DNA of 64,000 bases from Phytohabitans sp036906915 (GCF_036906915.1 NZ_JBAKHX010000002.1:147878-211877); one strand, 5' to 3'; shown: positions 1 to 8,554, counted from the first letter of the stretch. The notes: a model not told the origin generated them from the sequence alone. A program made the numbers and translations.

Positions 1-1
1 G

Positions 2-187
2 CTGGCCGGTCCGGTCGCGGGCCTGCTGCTCGGCGCGGCGGCGGTGATCTCCGGTGGGCCGCTGGGCGACGGCAGGCTGGCGCAGATCGGCCCGGTCGCC
101 TGGCACGTGGCGGTGGTGGCAACCCTGGTGGTTGCGGTGGGCACGGTGGTCGGTGCGGCCGCCACACGCATCTTCGCCCACCCGTAG
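2..187 (+). CDS. 3' end of DUF6350-like membrane protein (partial)
   Basis: Only the last 61 codons are in the window; the reading frame is open from base 2 and stops with TAG at 185-187. The translated piece is hydrophobic, with two likely membrane segments joined by a short Gly/Pro-rich loop (SGGPLGDGRL). In actinobacteria a polytopic DUF6350 (PerM-like) protein often sits just upstream of purN, and both the position and this C-terminal pattern agree. A generic transporter tail cannot be excluded from so short a piece. Confidence 0.55.
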   Translation: MAGPVAGLLLGAAAVISGGPLGDGRLAQIGPVAWHVAVVATLVVAVGTVVGAAATRIFAHP

Positions 188-192
188 AGACA

Positions 193-227
193 ATCGAGGC
201 GCCCTACCTCGAAGGGGGCGCCTCGAT
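193..227. terminator. bidirectional terminator hairpin
   Basis: A perfect 11-bp inverted repeat (193-203 with 217-227, stem ATCGAGGCGCC) encloses a 13-nt loop. It lies between the converging DUF6350-like gene and the small minus-strand gene at 244-483, which is where a shared terminator is expected. No long T-tract is present, as is usual in high-GC actinobacteria. Confidence 0.7.
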
Positions 228-243
228 CGTGGAGAGCCTGGAC

Positions 244-483
244 TCAGCTACGCGCGGAGACCTGGTAAATGATGCCGACGATGATGGAGAGCGCCGCGAC
301 GACGAAACCGATGATCGCGAGCGTCTGCGGCTTTCCTGCCTTCTTGGCGGCGTTGAGGGAAAGCACCGAGAAGATGATGCCCACGATCGGGCAGCACACG
401 GCGAAGACGATGCCCAGCACGCCGAAGAGCGTGGTCTTGTCGTTGGCCGGCTGCGCGGCAGGCGGCGGATAAGGCGTGGTCAA
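244..483 (-). CDS. small DUF4190-like membrane protein
   Basis: A 79-residue protein: a short Pro/Ala-rich cytoplasmic N-terminus followed by two hydrophobic helices (about residues 18-42 and 53-73) joined by a Lys-rich loop (NAAKKAGKPQ). This two-helix layout is that of small DUF4190-type membrane proteins. The neighbour at 560-1153 has the same C-terminal two-helix unit after a long repeat region, so the two look like paralogues. The function is unknown. Confidence 0.6.
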   Translation of the reverse strand: MTTPYPPPAAQPANDKTTLFGVLGIVFAVCCPIVGIIFSVLSLNAAKKAGKPQTLAIIGFVVAALSIIVGIIYQVSARS

Positions 484-559
484 GTTTCTGTTCCTCCCCT
501 ATTTGTTCATTGTGGCGTGACGATGCTCGCGTTTGATCAGTTCTTCGTCAAGACCGTGG

Positions 560-1153
560 TCAGAAGTAGCCGATCTCGGCCACCATGCCCACGATGAACA
601 TGACGAGGCCGAGTCCGGCGCCGACTATGCCGCAGATGAACCCGGCCTTCGCCTGACCCAGGTTGTTGGCCAGACCCTGCTGGGCCTTCTGCTTACCGAG
701 GTGGCCCGTCACGATGGCCCCGATGCCGAGGGCGACGCCGAACAGGCTGCAGCAGATGCCCATCGGGATCGAGATGATGCCCAGGATCATGGAGATCAGA
801 CCCAGGGTGTTGTTCTGGCCCTGCGGACCCGGTGCCTGGTAGCCGCCGCCCGGGTAGACCGGTGCGGACGGGTACTGCCCGTAGGGCTGGCCCGAGGTGG
901 GCTGGCCGTAAGGCTGCCCCGAGGTCGGTTGGGCGTAAGGCTGGCCGGACGTGGGCTGCTGGCCGTACGGATCGGACTGCGGCGGTGCGGCGTACGGGTC
1001 CTGGTATTGCGGCTGCCCGTACTGCGGGGGCTGCTGCGGCGGCTGCCCGTACTGCGGGGGCTGCTGCGGCGGCTGCCCGTACTGCGGCGGTTGCGCCGCC
1101 GGGTCGTTCGGCTGTTGGCCGTACGGATCCTGGCCGGGATAGCCGGGCTGCAT
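560..1153 (-). CDS. Pro/Gln/Tyr-rich repeat protein with DUF4190-like C-terminus
   Basis: A 197-residue protein. Residues 1 to about 105 are a low-complexity region built of PPQYGQ, DPYGQQ and TSGQPYGQ repeats. The remaining part has two membrane helices separated by a short loop (HLGKQKAQQGL), a DUF4190-type module. Proteins of this design are common in actinobacteria; the N-terminal part is probably disordered and cytoplasmic. It shares strand and two-helix architecture with the gene at 244-483. The function is unknown. Confidence 0.65.
   Translation of the reverse strand: MQPGYPGQDPYGQQPNDPAAQPPQYGQPPQQPPQYGQPPQQPPQYGQPQYQDPYAAPPQSDPYGQQPTSGQPYAQPTSGQPYGQPTSGQPYGQYPSAPVYPGGGYQAPGPQGQNNTLGLISMILGIISIPMGICCSLFGVALGIGAIVTGHLGKQKAQQGLANNLGQAKAGFICGIVGAGLGLVMFIVGMVAEIGYF
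1011..1090. repeat. 30-bp tandem repeat inside the Pro/Gln-rich gene
   Basis: The unit starting GGCTGCCCGTACTGC is repeated at 1011-1040 and 1041-1070, with a partial third copy from 1071. On the minus strand it encodes the PPQYGQPPQQ repeats, so copy number here probably varies by slippage. Confidence 0.8.
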
Positions 1154-1239
1154 CTTCGGTGCTCCTCGTCGTCAATGGGCAAGCGTTCGGCAGCGTACCT
1201 GGTCACCGCTAATGTCGGGGGTGCCGGTAGGGTGCTGAC

Positions 1240-1851
1240 GTGCGCGAACCGGCTCGTCTTGTGGTCCTGGTATCCGGCTCGGGCAGCAATTTGCAGGCCC
1301 TGCTCGATGCGTGCGCCGATCCCGGATACGGCGCCCGCGTGGTCGCCGTCGGCGCTGATCGGGACGGCATAGCCGGTCTCGCCCGCGCCGCTGCCTCGGG
1401 TGTGCCCACGTTCGTCGACGTCGTCAAGGCATACCCGACGCGGGACGACTGGGACCGGGCGCTGACCGCGCACGTCGCCGAGTACGAGCCCGACCTGGTG
1501 ATCTCGGCGGGCTTCCTGAAGCTCGTCGGTGAGCGGTTCCTGGCGGCCTTCGGCGACCGGTACATAAACACGCACAACTCGCTGCTGCCCGCCTTCCCGG
1601 GGATGCACGGCCCGCGCGACGCCCTCGCCTACGGCGTCAAGGTCGCCGGGGCGACGCTGTTCTTTGTGGACGCTGGGGTCGACACGGGGCCGATCATCGC
1701 CCAGGTGGCGGTGCCGGTGCTGGGTGACGACAGCGAAGAGACGCTTACCGAGCGCATCAAGGAAGCGGAGCGGCGCCAGCTCGTCGACGCGGTCGGCCGC
1801 CTGGTCCGCGAGGGCTGGACCATCAACGAAAGAAAGGTCACCATCCCATGA
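1240..1851 (+). CDS. purN: phosphoribosylglycinamide formyltransferase
   Basis: A 203-residue PurN, the size typical of the family. It transfers a formyl group from 10-formyl-THF to GAR in step 3 of purine synthesis. Visible are the phosphate-binding GSGSNLQAL near the N-terminus, the catalytic N-x-H in INTHNSLLPAFPG (with HNS where HPS/HPA is more usual), and DTGPIIAQ with the conserved Asp. The GTG at 1240 gives the family N-terminus and follows a roughly 85-bp gap from the divergent gene. Its TGA overlaps an ATG (ATGA at 1848-1851), the first step of the relay into purH. Confidence 0.95.
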   Translation: MREPARLVVLVSGSGSNLQALLDACADPGYGARVVAVGADRDGIAGLARAAASGVPTFVDVVKAYPTRDDWDRALTAHVAEYEPDLVISAGFLKLVGERFLAAFGDRYINTHNSLLPAFPGMHGPRDALAYGVKVAGATLFFVDAGVDTGPIIAQVAVPVLGDDSEETLTERIKEAERRQLVDAVGRLVREGWTINERKVTIP

Positions 1852-1976
1852 CAGAGCTAGCTGGCGCTCGCCGCGCTCGCGCGGGGCAGGCGCCTTTGGG
1901 GCCGCCCTGTAGCCGACCCTGCGCTCGGTCGCTTCACTCCCTCGACTCCGGGCCGGCTGCGGGCGGCGGCGCATGA
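1848..1976 (+). other. 42-codon coupled mini-ORF bridging purN and purH
   Basis: The ATG at 1848 overlaps the purN stop as ATGA. The frame then runs 42 codons without interruption, and its TGA (1974-1976) overlaps the purH ATG at 1973, again as ATGA. The start region repeats almost exactly at purH: GAGCTAGCTGGCG occurs at 1854-1866 and at 1982-1994. This suggests the segment arose by an insertion or duplication that kept both couplings. The peptide is Arg/Ala/Pro-rich with no recognisable domain, so a translational relay is more likely than a functional protein. Confidence 0.5.
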
Positions 1977-3541
1977 CCGACGAGCTAGCTGGCGTGACTG
2001 ACGAAGGTCGCCGTCCGATCCGGCGGGCTCTGGTCAGTGTGTACGACAAGAGCGGTCTCGCCGACCTGGCGCGGGCGCTGGACGGCGCCGGCGTGCAGAT
2101 CGTCTCGACCGGCTCGACGGCGGCGGCCATCGAGGCAGCGGGTGCGCCGGTGACCCGGGTCGAGGAGCTGACCGGCTTTCCGGAGTGCCTGGACGGTCGG
2201 GTGAAGACGCTGCACCCCAAGGTGCACGCCGGGCTGCTAGCCGACCTGCGCCTGCCCGCGCACGCCGCGCAGCTGGAGGAGCTGGGCGTCGAGCCGTTCG
2301 ACCTGCTGGTGTCCAATCTGTACCCGTTCCAGGAGACGGTCGCGACGGGCGCGAGCGTCGACGAGTGCGTCGAGCAGATCGACATCGGCGGGCCGGCCAT
2401 GGTGCGGGCGGCCGCCAAGAACTTCCCCTCGGTAGCCGTGGTGACCTCGCCGTCGGCGTATCCGGACATCGTGGCCGCCCTCGACGGCGGTCTCACGCTC
2501 GCCCAGCGCCGCGCGCTCGCAGCCCGGGCCTTCGCGATGATCGCCGAGTACGACCTGGCGGTGGCGCAGTGGTGTGCGTCGACTCTCAACCCGGACGAGG
2601 ACGGCTGGCCGGCGTTCGCGGGGCTGGCGCTGCGCCGGGCGAATGTGCTGCGGTACGGGGAGAATCCGCACCAGGAGGCGGCGCTGTACGTCAACCCGGA
2701 CGCGCCGCCCGGGCTCGCGCAGGCCGAGCAGTTGCACGGCAAGGAGATGTCGTACAACAACTACGTCGACGCCGAGGCGGCCTGGCGGTCGGCGAACGAC
2801 CACAGTGCACCGTGCGTCGCGATCATCAAGCACGCCAACCCGTGCGGCATCGCGGTCGGCGCCGACGTGGCCGAGGCGCACCGCAAGGCGCACGCCTGCG
2901 ACCCGGTGTCCGCGTACGGCGGCGTGATCGCCGTCAACCGGCCGGTCAGCGTGGCGATGGCCGAGCAGGTCGCGGAGATCTTCACCGAGGTCGTGGTGGC
3001 ACCCTCCTATGAGGAGGGTGCGCTGGAGGTGCTGTCAGGCAAGAAGAACGTGCGGCTCCTCGTCGCTCCGGAGTGGAATCCGCTGCCGGCGGAGTGGCGC
3101 CAGGTGGGCGGCGGCGTGCTGGTGCAGCTGATCGACCGGGTCGACGCGTCGGGCGACGACCCGGCCACATGGCAACTGGTGTCGGGCGAGCCGGGAGACC
3201 TGGACGACCTGACGTTCGCGTGGCGGACAGTGCGGTCGGTGAAGAGCAACGCCATCCTGCTCGCGTCGGGTGGCGCCACCGTGGGCGTGGGCATGGGCCA
3301 GGTCAACCGGGTCGACTCGGCCCGCTTGGCGGTGTCTCGGGCTGGCGACAGAGCCTCCGGCTCGGTGGCCGCGTCCGACGCGTTCTTTCCGTTCGCGGAC
3401 GGGCTCCAGGTGCTGATCGACGCGGGCGTGCGCGCGGTCGTGCAGCCTGGCGGTTCGGTGCGCGACGACGAGGTCATCGCGGCGGCCAAGGCGGCCGGGA
3501 TCACGATGTACCTCACCGGGACCCGGCACTTCTTCCACTGA
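1973..3541 (+). CDS. purH: bifunctional AICAR formyltransferase / IMP cyclohydrolase
   Basis: A 522-residue PurH catalysing the last two steps of IMP synthesis. The N-terminal cyclohydrolase domain (MGS-like fold, about residues 12-150) has VSVYDKSGL, STGST and GRVKTLHPKVHAGLL. The C-terminal AICAR transformylase domain carries the K-H pair in IIKHANPCG and ends with TGTRHFFH. The ATG at 1973 is coupled by ATGA to the upstream mini-ORF; a GTG at 1994 is a possible alternative start nearer the conserved region. It lies in the order purN-purH, as is typical of actinobacteria. Confidence 0.96.
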   Translation: MTDELAGVTDEGRRPIRRALVSVYDKSGLADLARALDGAGVQIVSTGSTAAAIEAAGAPVTRVEELTGFPECLDGRVKTLHPKVHAGLLADLRLPAHAAQLEELGVEPFDLLVSNLYPFQETVATGASVDECVEQIDIGGPAMVRAAAKNFPSVAVVTSPSAYPDIVAALDGGLTLAQRRALAARAFAMIAEYDLAVAQWCASTLNPDEDGWPAFAGLALRRANVLRYGENPHQEAALYVNPDAPPGLAQAEQLHGKEMSYNNYVDAEAAWRSANDHSAPCVAIIKHANPCGIAVGADVAEAHRKAHACDPVSAYGGVIAVNRPVSVAMAEQVAEIFTEVVVAPSYEEGALEVLSGKKNVRLLVAPEWNPLPAEWRQVGGGVLVQLIDRVDASGDDPATWQLVSGEPGDLDDLTFAWRTVRSVKSNAILLASGGATVGVGMGQVNRVDSARLAVSRAGDRASGSVAASDAFFPFADGLQVLIDAGVRAVVQPGGSVRDDEVIAAAKAAGITMYLTGTRHFFH

Positions 3542-3832
3542 TCAGGGCGCGGAGACGGTATGGAGTGACGGCGGGCCGCCAGCTGGACCCTGGGTCACGG
3601 CGAAGATCTGCCTGCCGTCACCCGACCAGGCCAGCCCGCGGGGCACGAGCACGCCGTCTTCGGTGAGGTCGACGGTGCGCAGCGGGCTGGTGCCGTCGAC
3701 CTTCCAGATCAGCAGGTCGTCGTCGGCGTTGTGCCGACCGGTCGCCAGGTAGCGCCCGTCGGGAGAGGTGCTCACCGCGTTCGGGTAGCTGCAGCCGTTG
3801 CCGTACGACCCCCGCGGGTAGGCCCTCGCGGG
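3542..3832 (-). pseudogene. 3' remnant of a WD40/TolB-like beta-propeller gene
   Basis: Read on the minus strand, the frame encodes one propeller blade and the start of the next (TSPDGRYLATGR ... LIWKVDG ... GLAWSGDGRQIFAVTQ), the closing part of a WD40-like protein. A GTG at 3775 could start a 77-residue product, but homologous-looking sequence (GNGCSYPNAVS) continues upstream to about 3832, where an in-frame TAG ends it. That stop lies in the terminator of the next gene. No signal peptide or remaining blades exist. It converges on purH with no gap. I read it as a decayed gene end. Confidence 0.5.
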
Positions 3833-3839
3833 CCTACCC
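3816..3839. terminator. terminator hairpin after the binding-protein gene
   Basis: A perfect 10-bp stem (3816-3825 with 3830-3839, GGGTAGGCCC) with a 4-nt TCGC loop. The TAG stop codon of the binding-protein gene (3834-3836 on the minus strand) lies inside the right arm. Confidence 0.75.
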
Positions 3840-5447
3840 CGTGGATTCCAGGGCGACCAAGTTCAGCCGTCCGAACTCGTCGAGTTGGACTTCGCGCACC
3901 CGGGCAGACCAGCCATAGTTGGTCTGCCCGAAGCGCAGTGGGACCACCGGCATGTCCTGCGCGAGAACGTCTTCGGCCTGCTGGTACTTCTTGATCATGT
4001 CGGCTTCGGTGGCGGCCTGCGTGGCCTCGCTGACCAGCGAGTCGAAGCGCGTGTTGCTGTAGCCGGAGTAATTTGACGAGCCGGTCGTCGAGTACAGCGG
4101 CGCAAGGTAGCTCTCCATAGACGGGTAGTCCATCGGCCAGCCCATCCGGAACAGGCCTACTGGCTGGCGGGCCGCCACTTTGTCCAGCAGGTCCACGAAG
4201 CGCGGCACGGCCGCGCCCGCGCACTCGACGCCCAGGTTGGTGCGCAGCTGCGCACAGGTGGCCTCGACCCAGGAACCGTGGCCGCCGTCCTCGTTGTACG
4301 TGATCTGGAGCTTCGCTGGGCCGCCGGCCTCGGTGTACAGGCGCTTGGCCGCCGCCGCGTCGAACTGGCACGCCGCCCCGCAGCTGTCCTCCCGGTACCC
4401 GGCCACGACCGGCGGGACGAAGGCGCGCGCCGGCCGCCCATCCGGGAAGACCGCGTTCCGGTCGATCGCCATGGAGATCGCCGTCCGGACGTCCGGGTCG
4501 GAGAACTCCTGCTGGTACGTCGGGAACGCGAGGAACTGGAGCGTCGAGTCGACCTGGCGGCCGTACCGGTCGCCGAGATCCTCCGGCGCGCTGGTCACCT
4601 TCTCCGCCGGCACCGTGCGCAGCACGTCGAGGTCGCCCACGAGCAGGTCGCCGTACGCGGCGGTGAGCTGGTCGTACGGCTGGAACCGCACGGCCGGCAC
4701 CTTCGGCTTGTCGCCCGGGTACGCCTCGTACCGCTCCAGGTCGATCGCCGCCCCGCGCCGCCAGGTGCCCTTGAGCTTGAACGGTCCCTGCCCGATGACC
4801 GTGTCCTCGAACTCTGGGTTGAGCACGCCCGGCGACTGCCACGCCGCCCGCGGCAGCGGGTAGAAGGCGGTGTCGCCCAGCATCGCAGGCAGCTCGGTGA
4901 ACGGTGTGGAGAGCGTCACCCGGAAGGTGCGGTCGTCGACCTTCTTGAGGCCGGAGAGCGTCCGCGACTTCGGCTCGGCGGCCGGCTCGGGCCCGCCGCC
5001 GTCCGGGTCCACCGGCTGGGTGTCCGCGTACCCGGCGACCCGCGCGAAGAAGTAGCTGTTGGCCTGGTTGTTCGGGGCGTACGCGGCGTAGTTCCACGCG
5101 TCGACGTAGCTGTCGGCGGTCACCGGTTCGCCATTGTGGAACGTGTACCCGTCCTTGAGTGTGATCGTCCAGACCTTGCGGTCGGTCGACTTGATCGACT
5201 CAGCGGCGAGCGGCTGCGCGCGGTGGTCCCCGTCGTACCCGACGAGCGGCGTGAAGAGCGCGGCGAGCACCTCGGAGCCGTCGGTGTCGTTGGTGTTCGA
5301 CGGTACGAGGTGGCGCGGCTCGGTGATCCCGATCCGTACCGTGCCCGGCGCCGCCTCGCTGGCGGCGTCACCCCCGAGCGGATCGCACCCGGCGGCCAGG
5401 GCCGCCGTCACGGCGAGCGGGATGGCGATAAGCCCGCGTACCTGCAT
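3834..5447 (-). CDS. oligopeptide-type ABC transporter substrate-binding lipoprotein (SBP family 5)
   Basis: A 537-residue exported lipoprotein. The ATG at 5447 follows GAGGGA and opens a signal peptide with a lipobox (AALAAGC) near residue 20. The rest is a family 5 extracellular solute-binding protein, with ITEPRHLVPSNTND near the mature N-terminus, DGYTFHNGEPVTADSYVDAWN, and a C-terminal YNEDGG/NLGV pattern as in DppA/OppA. It should deliver peptides or similar ligands to a permease, but no permease or ATPase genes adjoin it, so it is an orphan. It is divergent from folD across 47 bp. The frame is open further upstream, but that part lacks signal-peptide features. Confidence 0.88.
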   Translation of the reverse strand: MQVRGLIAIPLAVTAALAAGCDPLGGDAASEAAPGTVRIGITEPRHLVPSNTNDTDGSEVLAALFTPLVGYDGDHRAQPLAAESIKSTDRKVWTITLKDGYTFHNGEPVTADSYVDAWNYAAYAPNNQANSYFFARVAGYADTQPVDPDGGGPEPAAEPKSRTLSGLKKVDDRTFRVTLSTPFTELPAMLGDTAFYPLPRAAWQSPGVLNPEFEDTVIGQGPFKLKGTWRRGAAIDLERYEAYPGDKPKVPAVRFQPYDQLTAAYGDLLVGDLDVLRTVPAEKVTSAPEDLGDRYGRQVDSTLQFLAFPTYQQEFSDPDVRTAISMAIDRNAVFPDGRPARAFVPPVVAGYREDSCGAACQFDAAAAKRLYTEAGGPAKLQITYNEDGGHGSWVEATCAQLRTNLGVECAGAAVPRFVDLLDKVAARQPVGLFRMGWPMDYPSMESYLAPLYSTTGSSNYSGYSNTRFDSLVSEATQAATEADMIKKYQQAEDVLAQDMPVVPLRFGQTNYGWSARVREVQLDEFGRLNLVALESTG

Positions 5448-5494
5448 CAGTCCCTCGGCTTTCGTCGTCGGCTCACTATGAGACCATTTGCGGC

Positions 5495-6355
5495 GTGACG
5501 GCCACAGTCCTGGACGGTAAAGCAACGGCGGCGGCGATCCGCGAAGACCTGCGGGCGAGGGTCAAGGCTCTCGCCAATCGTGGTCGTGTCCCGGGGCTGG
5601 GCACCGTGCTGGTAGGCCTCGACCCGGGCTCGCGGGCATACGTCGACGGCAAGCACCGCGACTGCGCAGAGGTCGGCATCGCCTCGATCCGCCGCGACCT
5701 GCCGGCCGACGCCACCCAGGAGCAGGTCGACGAGGTCGTCGCCGAGCTCAACGCCGACCCCGCCTGTCACGGCTACATCGTGCAGCTTCCGCTGCCTCAG
5801 CAGATCGACACCCAGCGGGTGCTGGAGGCCGTCCACCCCGACAAGGACGCCGACGGGCTGCACCCGATCAACCTGGGCCGGCTGGTGCTCGGATACGACG
5901 GGCCGCTGCCGTGCACGCCGCGCGGCATCGTCGAGCTGCTGCGCCGGTACGACGTGCCGTTGCGGGGCGCGAACGTCACCGTGATCGGGCGGGGCACGAC
6001 GGTGGGCCGGCCGCTCGGGCTGCTGCTGACCCGGCGCAGTGAGAACGCGACCGTGACCCTGTGCCACACCGGCACCCGCGACCTGGCCGCGCACACTCGG
6101 AGCGCTGACATCGTCGTGGCCGCCGCGGGCGTGCCAGGCGTGCTGACCGCCGACATGATCCGGCCCGGCGCGGTGGTGATCGACGTCGGCATCACCCGGG
6201 TCGTCGGCCCTGATGGCAAGGGCGTGTACACGGGCGACGTGGCCCCGGGGGTGGCCGAGGTGGCGGGTGCCCTGGCTCCAGTACCGGGAGGCATCGGCCC
6301 CATGACGAGGGCGATGCTCCTGACCAACGTCGTCGAGCGGGCAGAAAAGGTCTGA
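5495..6355 (+). CDS. folD: methylenetetrahydrofolate dehydrogenase / cyclohydrolase
   Basis: A 286-residue FolD, which interconverts 5,10-methylene-THF and 10-formyl-THF and so supplies the formyl donor for the nearby PurN and PurH. Visible are YVDGKHRDCAEVGI with the catalytic Tyr/Lys pattern, LPLPQQID, DKDADGLHPINLGRL, the nucleotide-binding IGRGTTVGRPLG, and PGGIGPMTRAMLL near the end. The GTG start at 5495 gives the standard N-terminus (TATVLDGKATA). Confidence 0.96.
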   Translation: MTATVLDGKATAAAIREDLRARVKALANRGRVPGLGTVLVGLDPGSRAYVDGKHRDCAEVGIASIRRDLPADATQEQVDEVVAELNADPACHGYIVQLPLPQQIDTQRVLEAVHPDKDADGLHPINLGRLVLGYDGPLPCTPRGIVELLRRYDVPLRGANVTVIGRGTTVGRPLGLLLTRRSENATVTLCHTGTRDLAAHTRSADIVVAAAGVPGVLTADMIRPGAVVIDVGITRVVGPDGKGVYTGDVAPGVAEVAGALAPVPGGIGPMTRAMLLTNVVERAEKV

Positions 6356-6406
6356 CCGACGGCGCGGCGGCGTGACCGATTCGCCGTATTTGTTCATGAT
6401 CGAGGT

Positions 6407-7510
6407 ATGCGACTCGTCGCCGCGGTCCTCGCACTCGGAATGTCAGCCGGGCCCGCCGCGCCGCTAGCCGGTCCGGCCCCAGACCTCGTCGTCGCCGTCC
6501 GCGCCCGCGTGCCGGGTGCCGAAGTCGCTGTGGCGCCACGCACCACGATCGAGTGGGGCTTCGGCACCGCTGTCCGCATGGTGACCGGTGAGGAGTACCC
6601 GGACGGCTGGCTCTTCGTCGCCCACCGCGAGAAGGGCCGCTGGCGGGTGGCTCTCGAAGGCGAGCCGCTCTTCGCCACGTTGAGCCGGAACGCGACCATC
6701 CTCAGTGGAGACGAGCGGCGCACCCTGGGAGACAGGACCGAGAGCACCGACCGGCGCACCGGCATGCGACTGCCGTTCGCGGTCGGCCAGACCTGGCGGT
6801 ACACGGGCGGCCCGCACCCGATGAGCGGCGACGCCCGCAGCTCGATCGACCTCGCCGGCGGCGACGGCCGGGTGCTCGCGGCGCGCGGCGGTCTCGCGTA
6901 CACGATGTGCAAGTCTGGCAAGGGCTGGGTGCGGGTGGTGCACGACCGGGGCCTCGCCACCGACTACTACCACCTCGAACGCAACATCCGGCCGGACGGC
7001 ACCCGGGTGGTCGAGGGCGCGTTCCTGGGCCATATCGGCAACGACGTCTCGTGCGGCGGGCGTTCGAGCGGCAAGCACGTGCACTTCTCGCTGCGCCGCG
7101 ACGGCCGGTACGTCGAGATCGACCGGCACGCGTTCGGCAAGTGGGTGATCATCGATACCGGACGGTCGTACAGCGGGGCCGCCCGGCACGGCTCGCAGCG
7201 GGTAGCCGTGGGCGGCAGCCTCCGCAACCACGGTGCCCTCGGCCTCACCCAGGGCATCGTCGACACCGACGGCGGCAGCACGCTCAACCGCCGCGCCGGG
7301 CCAGGCGTGGGGCACGCCGTGGTGGGCACCGTGTCCGACGGCGGCACCGTGACGATCGCCTGCTCGGCGCGCGGCACCGTTCACACCGGTCGTGACGGAT
7401 ACACCAGCGACCTGTGGAACAAGCTCTCCGACGGCAGCTGGGTCAGTGACGTCTACGTGTGGACCGGCACAGGTGACCCGGTCAACGGCTTCTGTACCAA
7501 ACACGGCTGA
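6407..7510 (+). CDS. secreted M23-family metallopeptidase with C-terminal SH3-like domain
   Basis: A 367-residue protein starting with an export signal (MRLVAAVLALGMSAGPAAPL). The middle is a LytM/M23 peptidase: SSIDLAGGDG supplies one zinc ligand, YYHLE matches the substrate-side motif, and GKHVHFSL holds the HxH ligand pair. From about residue 275 an SH3-like segment follows (TLNRRAGPG ... DLWNKLSDGSWVSDVYVWTG). Such enzymes cleave peptidoglycan cross-bridges or related peptides outside the cell. It stands alone between folD and mdh, both on the same strand. Confidence 0.82.
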   Translation: MRLVAAVLALGMSAGPAAPLAGPAPDLVVAVRARVPGAEVAVAPRTTIEWGFGTAVRMVTGEEYPDGWLFVAHREKGRWRVALEGEPLFATLSRNATILSGDERRTLGDRTESTDRRTGMRLPFAVGQTWRYTGGPHPMSGDARSSIDLAGGDGRVLAARGGLAYTMCKSGKGWVRVVHDRGLATDYYHLERNIRPDGTRVVEGAFLGHIGNDVSCGGRSSGKHVHFSLRRDGRYVEIDRHAFGKWVIIDTGRSYSGAARHGSQRVAVGGSLRNHGALGLTQGIVDTDGGSTLNRRAGPGVGHAVVGTVSDGGTVTIACSARGTVHTGRDGYTSDLWNKLSDGSWVSDVYVWTGTGDPVNGFCTKHG

Positions 7511-7558
7511 TACGGTCCGGAAAAAGAACCTCGACCGGTATCAGAGAGTGAGACGACC

Positions 7559-8509
7559 ATGGGCAAGAAGGTCACCGTCGTCGGCGCCGGCTTCTACGGC
7601 TCGACGACCGCGCAGCGCCTGGCCGAGTACGACATCTTCGACACGGTCGTGCTCACGGACATCGTGGACGGCAAGCCAGAGGGACTGGCGCTGGACATGA
7701 ACCAGTCCCGGCCGATCGAGGGCTTCGAGACCAAGGTCGTCGGCCAGACCACTGGCCCGAACGGCGAGGGCTACGAGGCGATCGAGGGCTCGGACATCGT
7801 CGTCATCACGGCCGGCCTGCCGCGCAAGCCGGGCATGAGCCGCATGGACCTCCTCGGCGTGAACGCCAAGATCGTCCGGCAGGTGGCGGAGAACGTCGCC
7901 AAGTACGCGCCGAACGCCGTCGTCATCGTCGTGTCCAACCCGCTCGACGAGATGACCGCCCTCGCCCAGATCGCGACCCAGTTCCCGAAGCAGCGGGTGC
8001 TCGGCCAGGCCGGCATGCTCGACACCGCCCGGTTCAGCCACTTCGTCGCCGAGACGCTGGCCGTGCCGGTGGCGTCGGTACGCACGCTGACTCTCGGCTC
8101 GCACGGCGACACGATGGTGCCGGTGCCCTCGCAGTGCACCGTCAACGGCAAGCCGCTGTCGGAGCTGCTGCCCGCCGAGAAGATCGAGGAGCTGGTCGTC
8201 CGCACCCGCAACGGCGGCGCCGAGGTGGTCGGGCTGCTGAAGACCGGTTCGGCGTACTACGCCCCCTCCGCCGCCGCGGCACGCATGGCGCGCGCGGTCG
8301 CCGAGGACTCCGGCGCCGTCCTGCCCGTGTGCGCGTGGGTCGACGGCGAGTACGGCATCTCGGGCGTCTACCTGGGCGTCGAGGCGGCGATCGGCGCCGA
8401 CGGCGTCAACCGGGTCGTCGAGACCGACCTGACCGAGTCTGAGCTGGCAGCCCTCAAGGAGGCCGCCGAGGCCGTCCGCAGCAAGCAGGCCGACGTAGCC
8501 AACCTCTGA
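7559..8509 (+). CDS. mdh: malate dehydrogenase (LDH-like type)
   Basis: A 316-residue NAD-dependent malate dehydrogenase of the lactate-dehydrogenase-like group. It has the Rossmann motif VVGAGFYGSTTA (GxGxxG form), the acidic residue ending beta-2 (LTDI) that favours NAD, SNPLDEMT, DTARF, and the catalytic His in GSHGDTMVPV. It oxidises malate to oxaloacetate in the TCA cycle. The icd gene lies 0.9 kb downstream and the sdh genes are in the same window. It ends in a strong hairpin at 8523-8554. Confidence 0.95.
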   Translation: MGKKVTVVGAGFYGSTTAQRLAEYDIFDTVVLTDIVDGKPEGLALDMNQSRPIEGFETKVVGQTTGPNGEGYEAIEGSDIVVITAGLPRKPGMSRMDLLGVNAKIVRQVAENVAKYAPNAVVIVVSNPLDEMTALAQIATQFPKQRVLGQAGMLDTARFSHFVAETLAVPVASVRTLTLGSHGDTMVPVPSQCTVNGKPLSELLPAEKIEELVVRTRNGGAEVVGLLKTGSAYYAPSAAAARMARAVAEDSGAVLPVCAWVDGEYGISGVYLGVEAAIGADGVNRVVETDLTESELAALKEAAEAVRSKQADVANL

Positions 8510-8522
8510 CTTCGTGGTGGCC

Positions 8523-8554
8523 GTAGCGGCGCGCTCGCGCAAGCGCGCCGCTAC
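8523..8554. terminator. bidirectional terminator between mdh and the MBL-fold gene
   Basis: A perfect 13-bp stem (8523-8535 with 8542-8554, GTAGCGGCGCGCT) with a 6-nt loop. The minus-strand gene's TAG stop (8551-8553) lies within the right arm. Confidence 0.8.

Noticed and set aside
796..2760. Minus-strand open frame of about 650 codons across purN, purH and the repeat gene
   Set aside because: It is a shadow of purN and purH with Ser/Arg-rich low-complexity sequence.
4278..5498. Plus-strand open frame of about 400 codons opposite the binding protein
   Set aside because: The minus-strand lipoprotein has a signal peptide and family motifs. The plus frame is Arg-rich and featureless.
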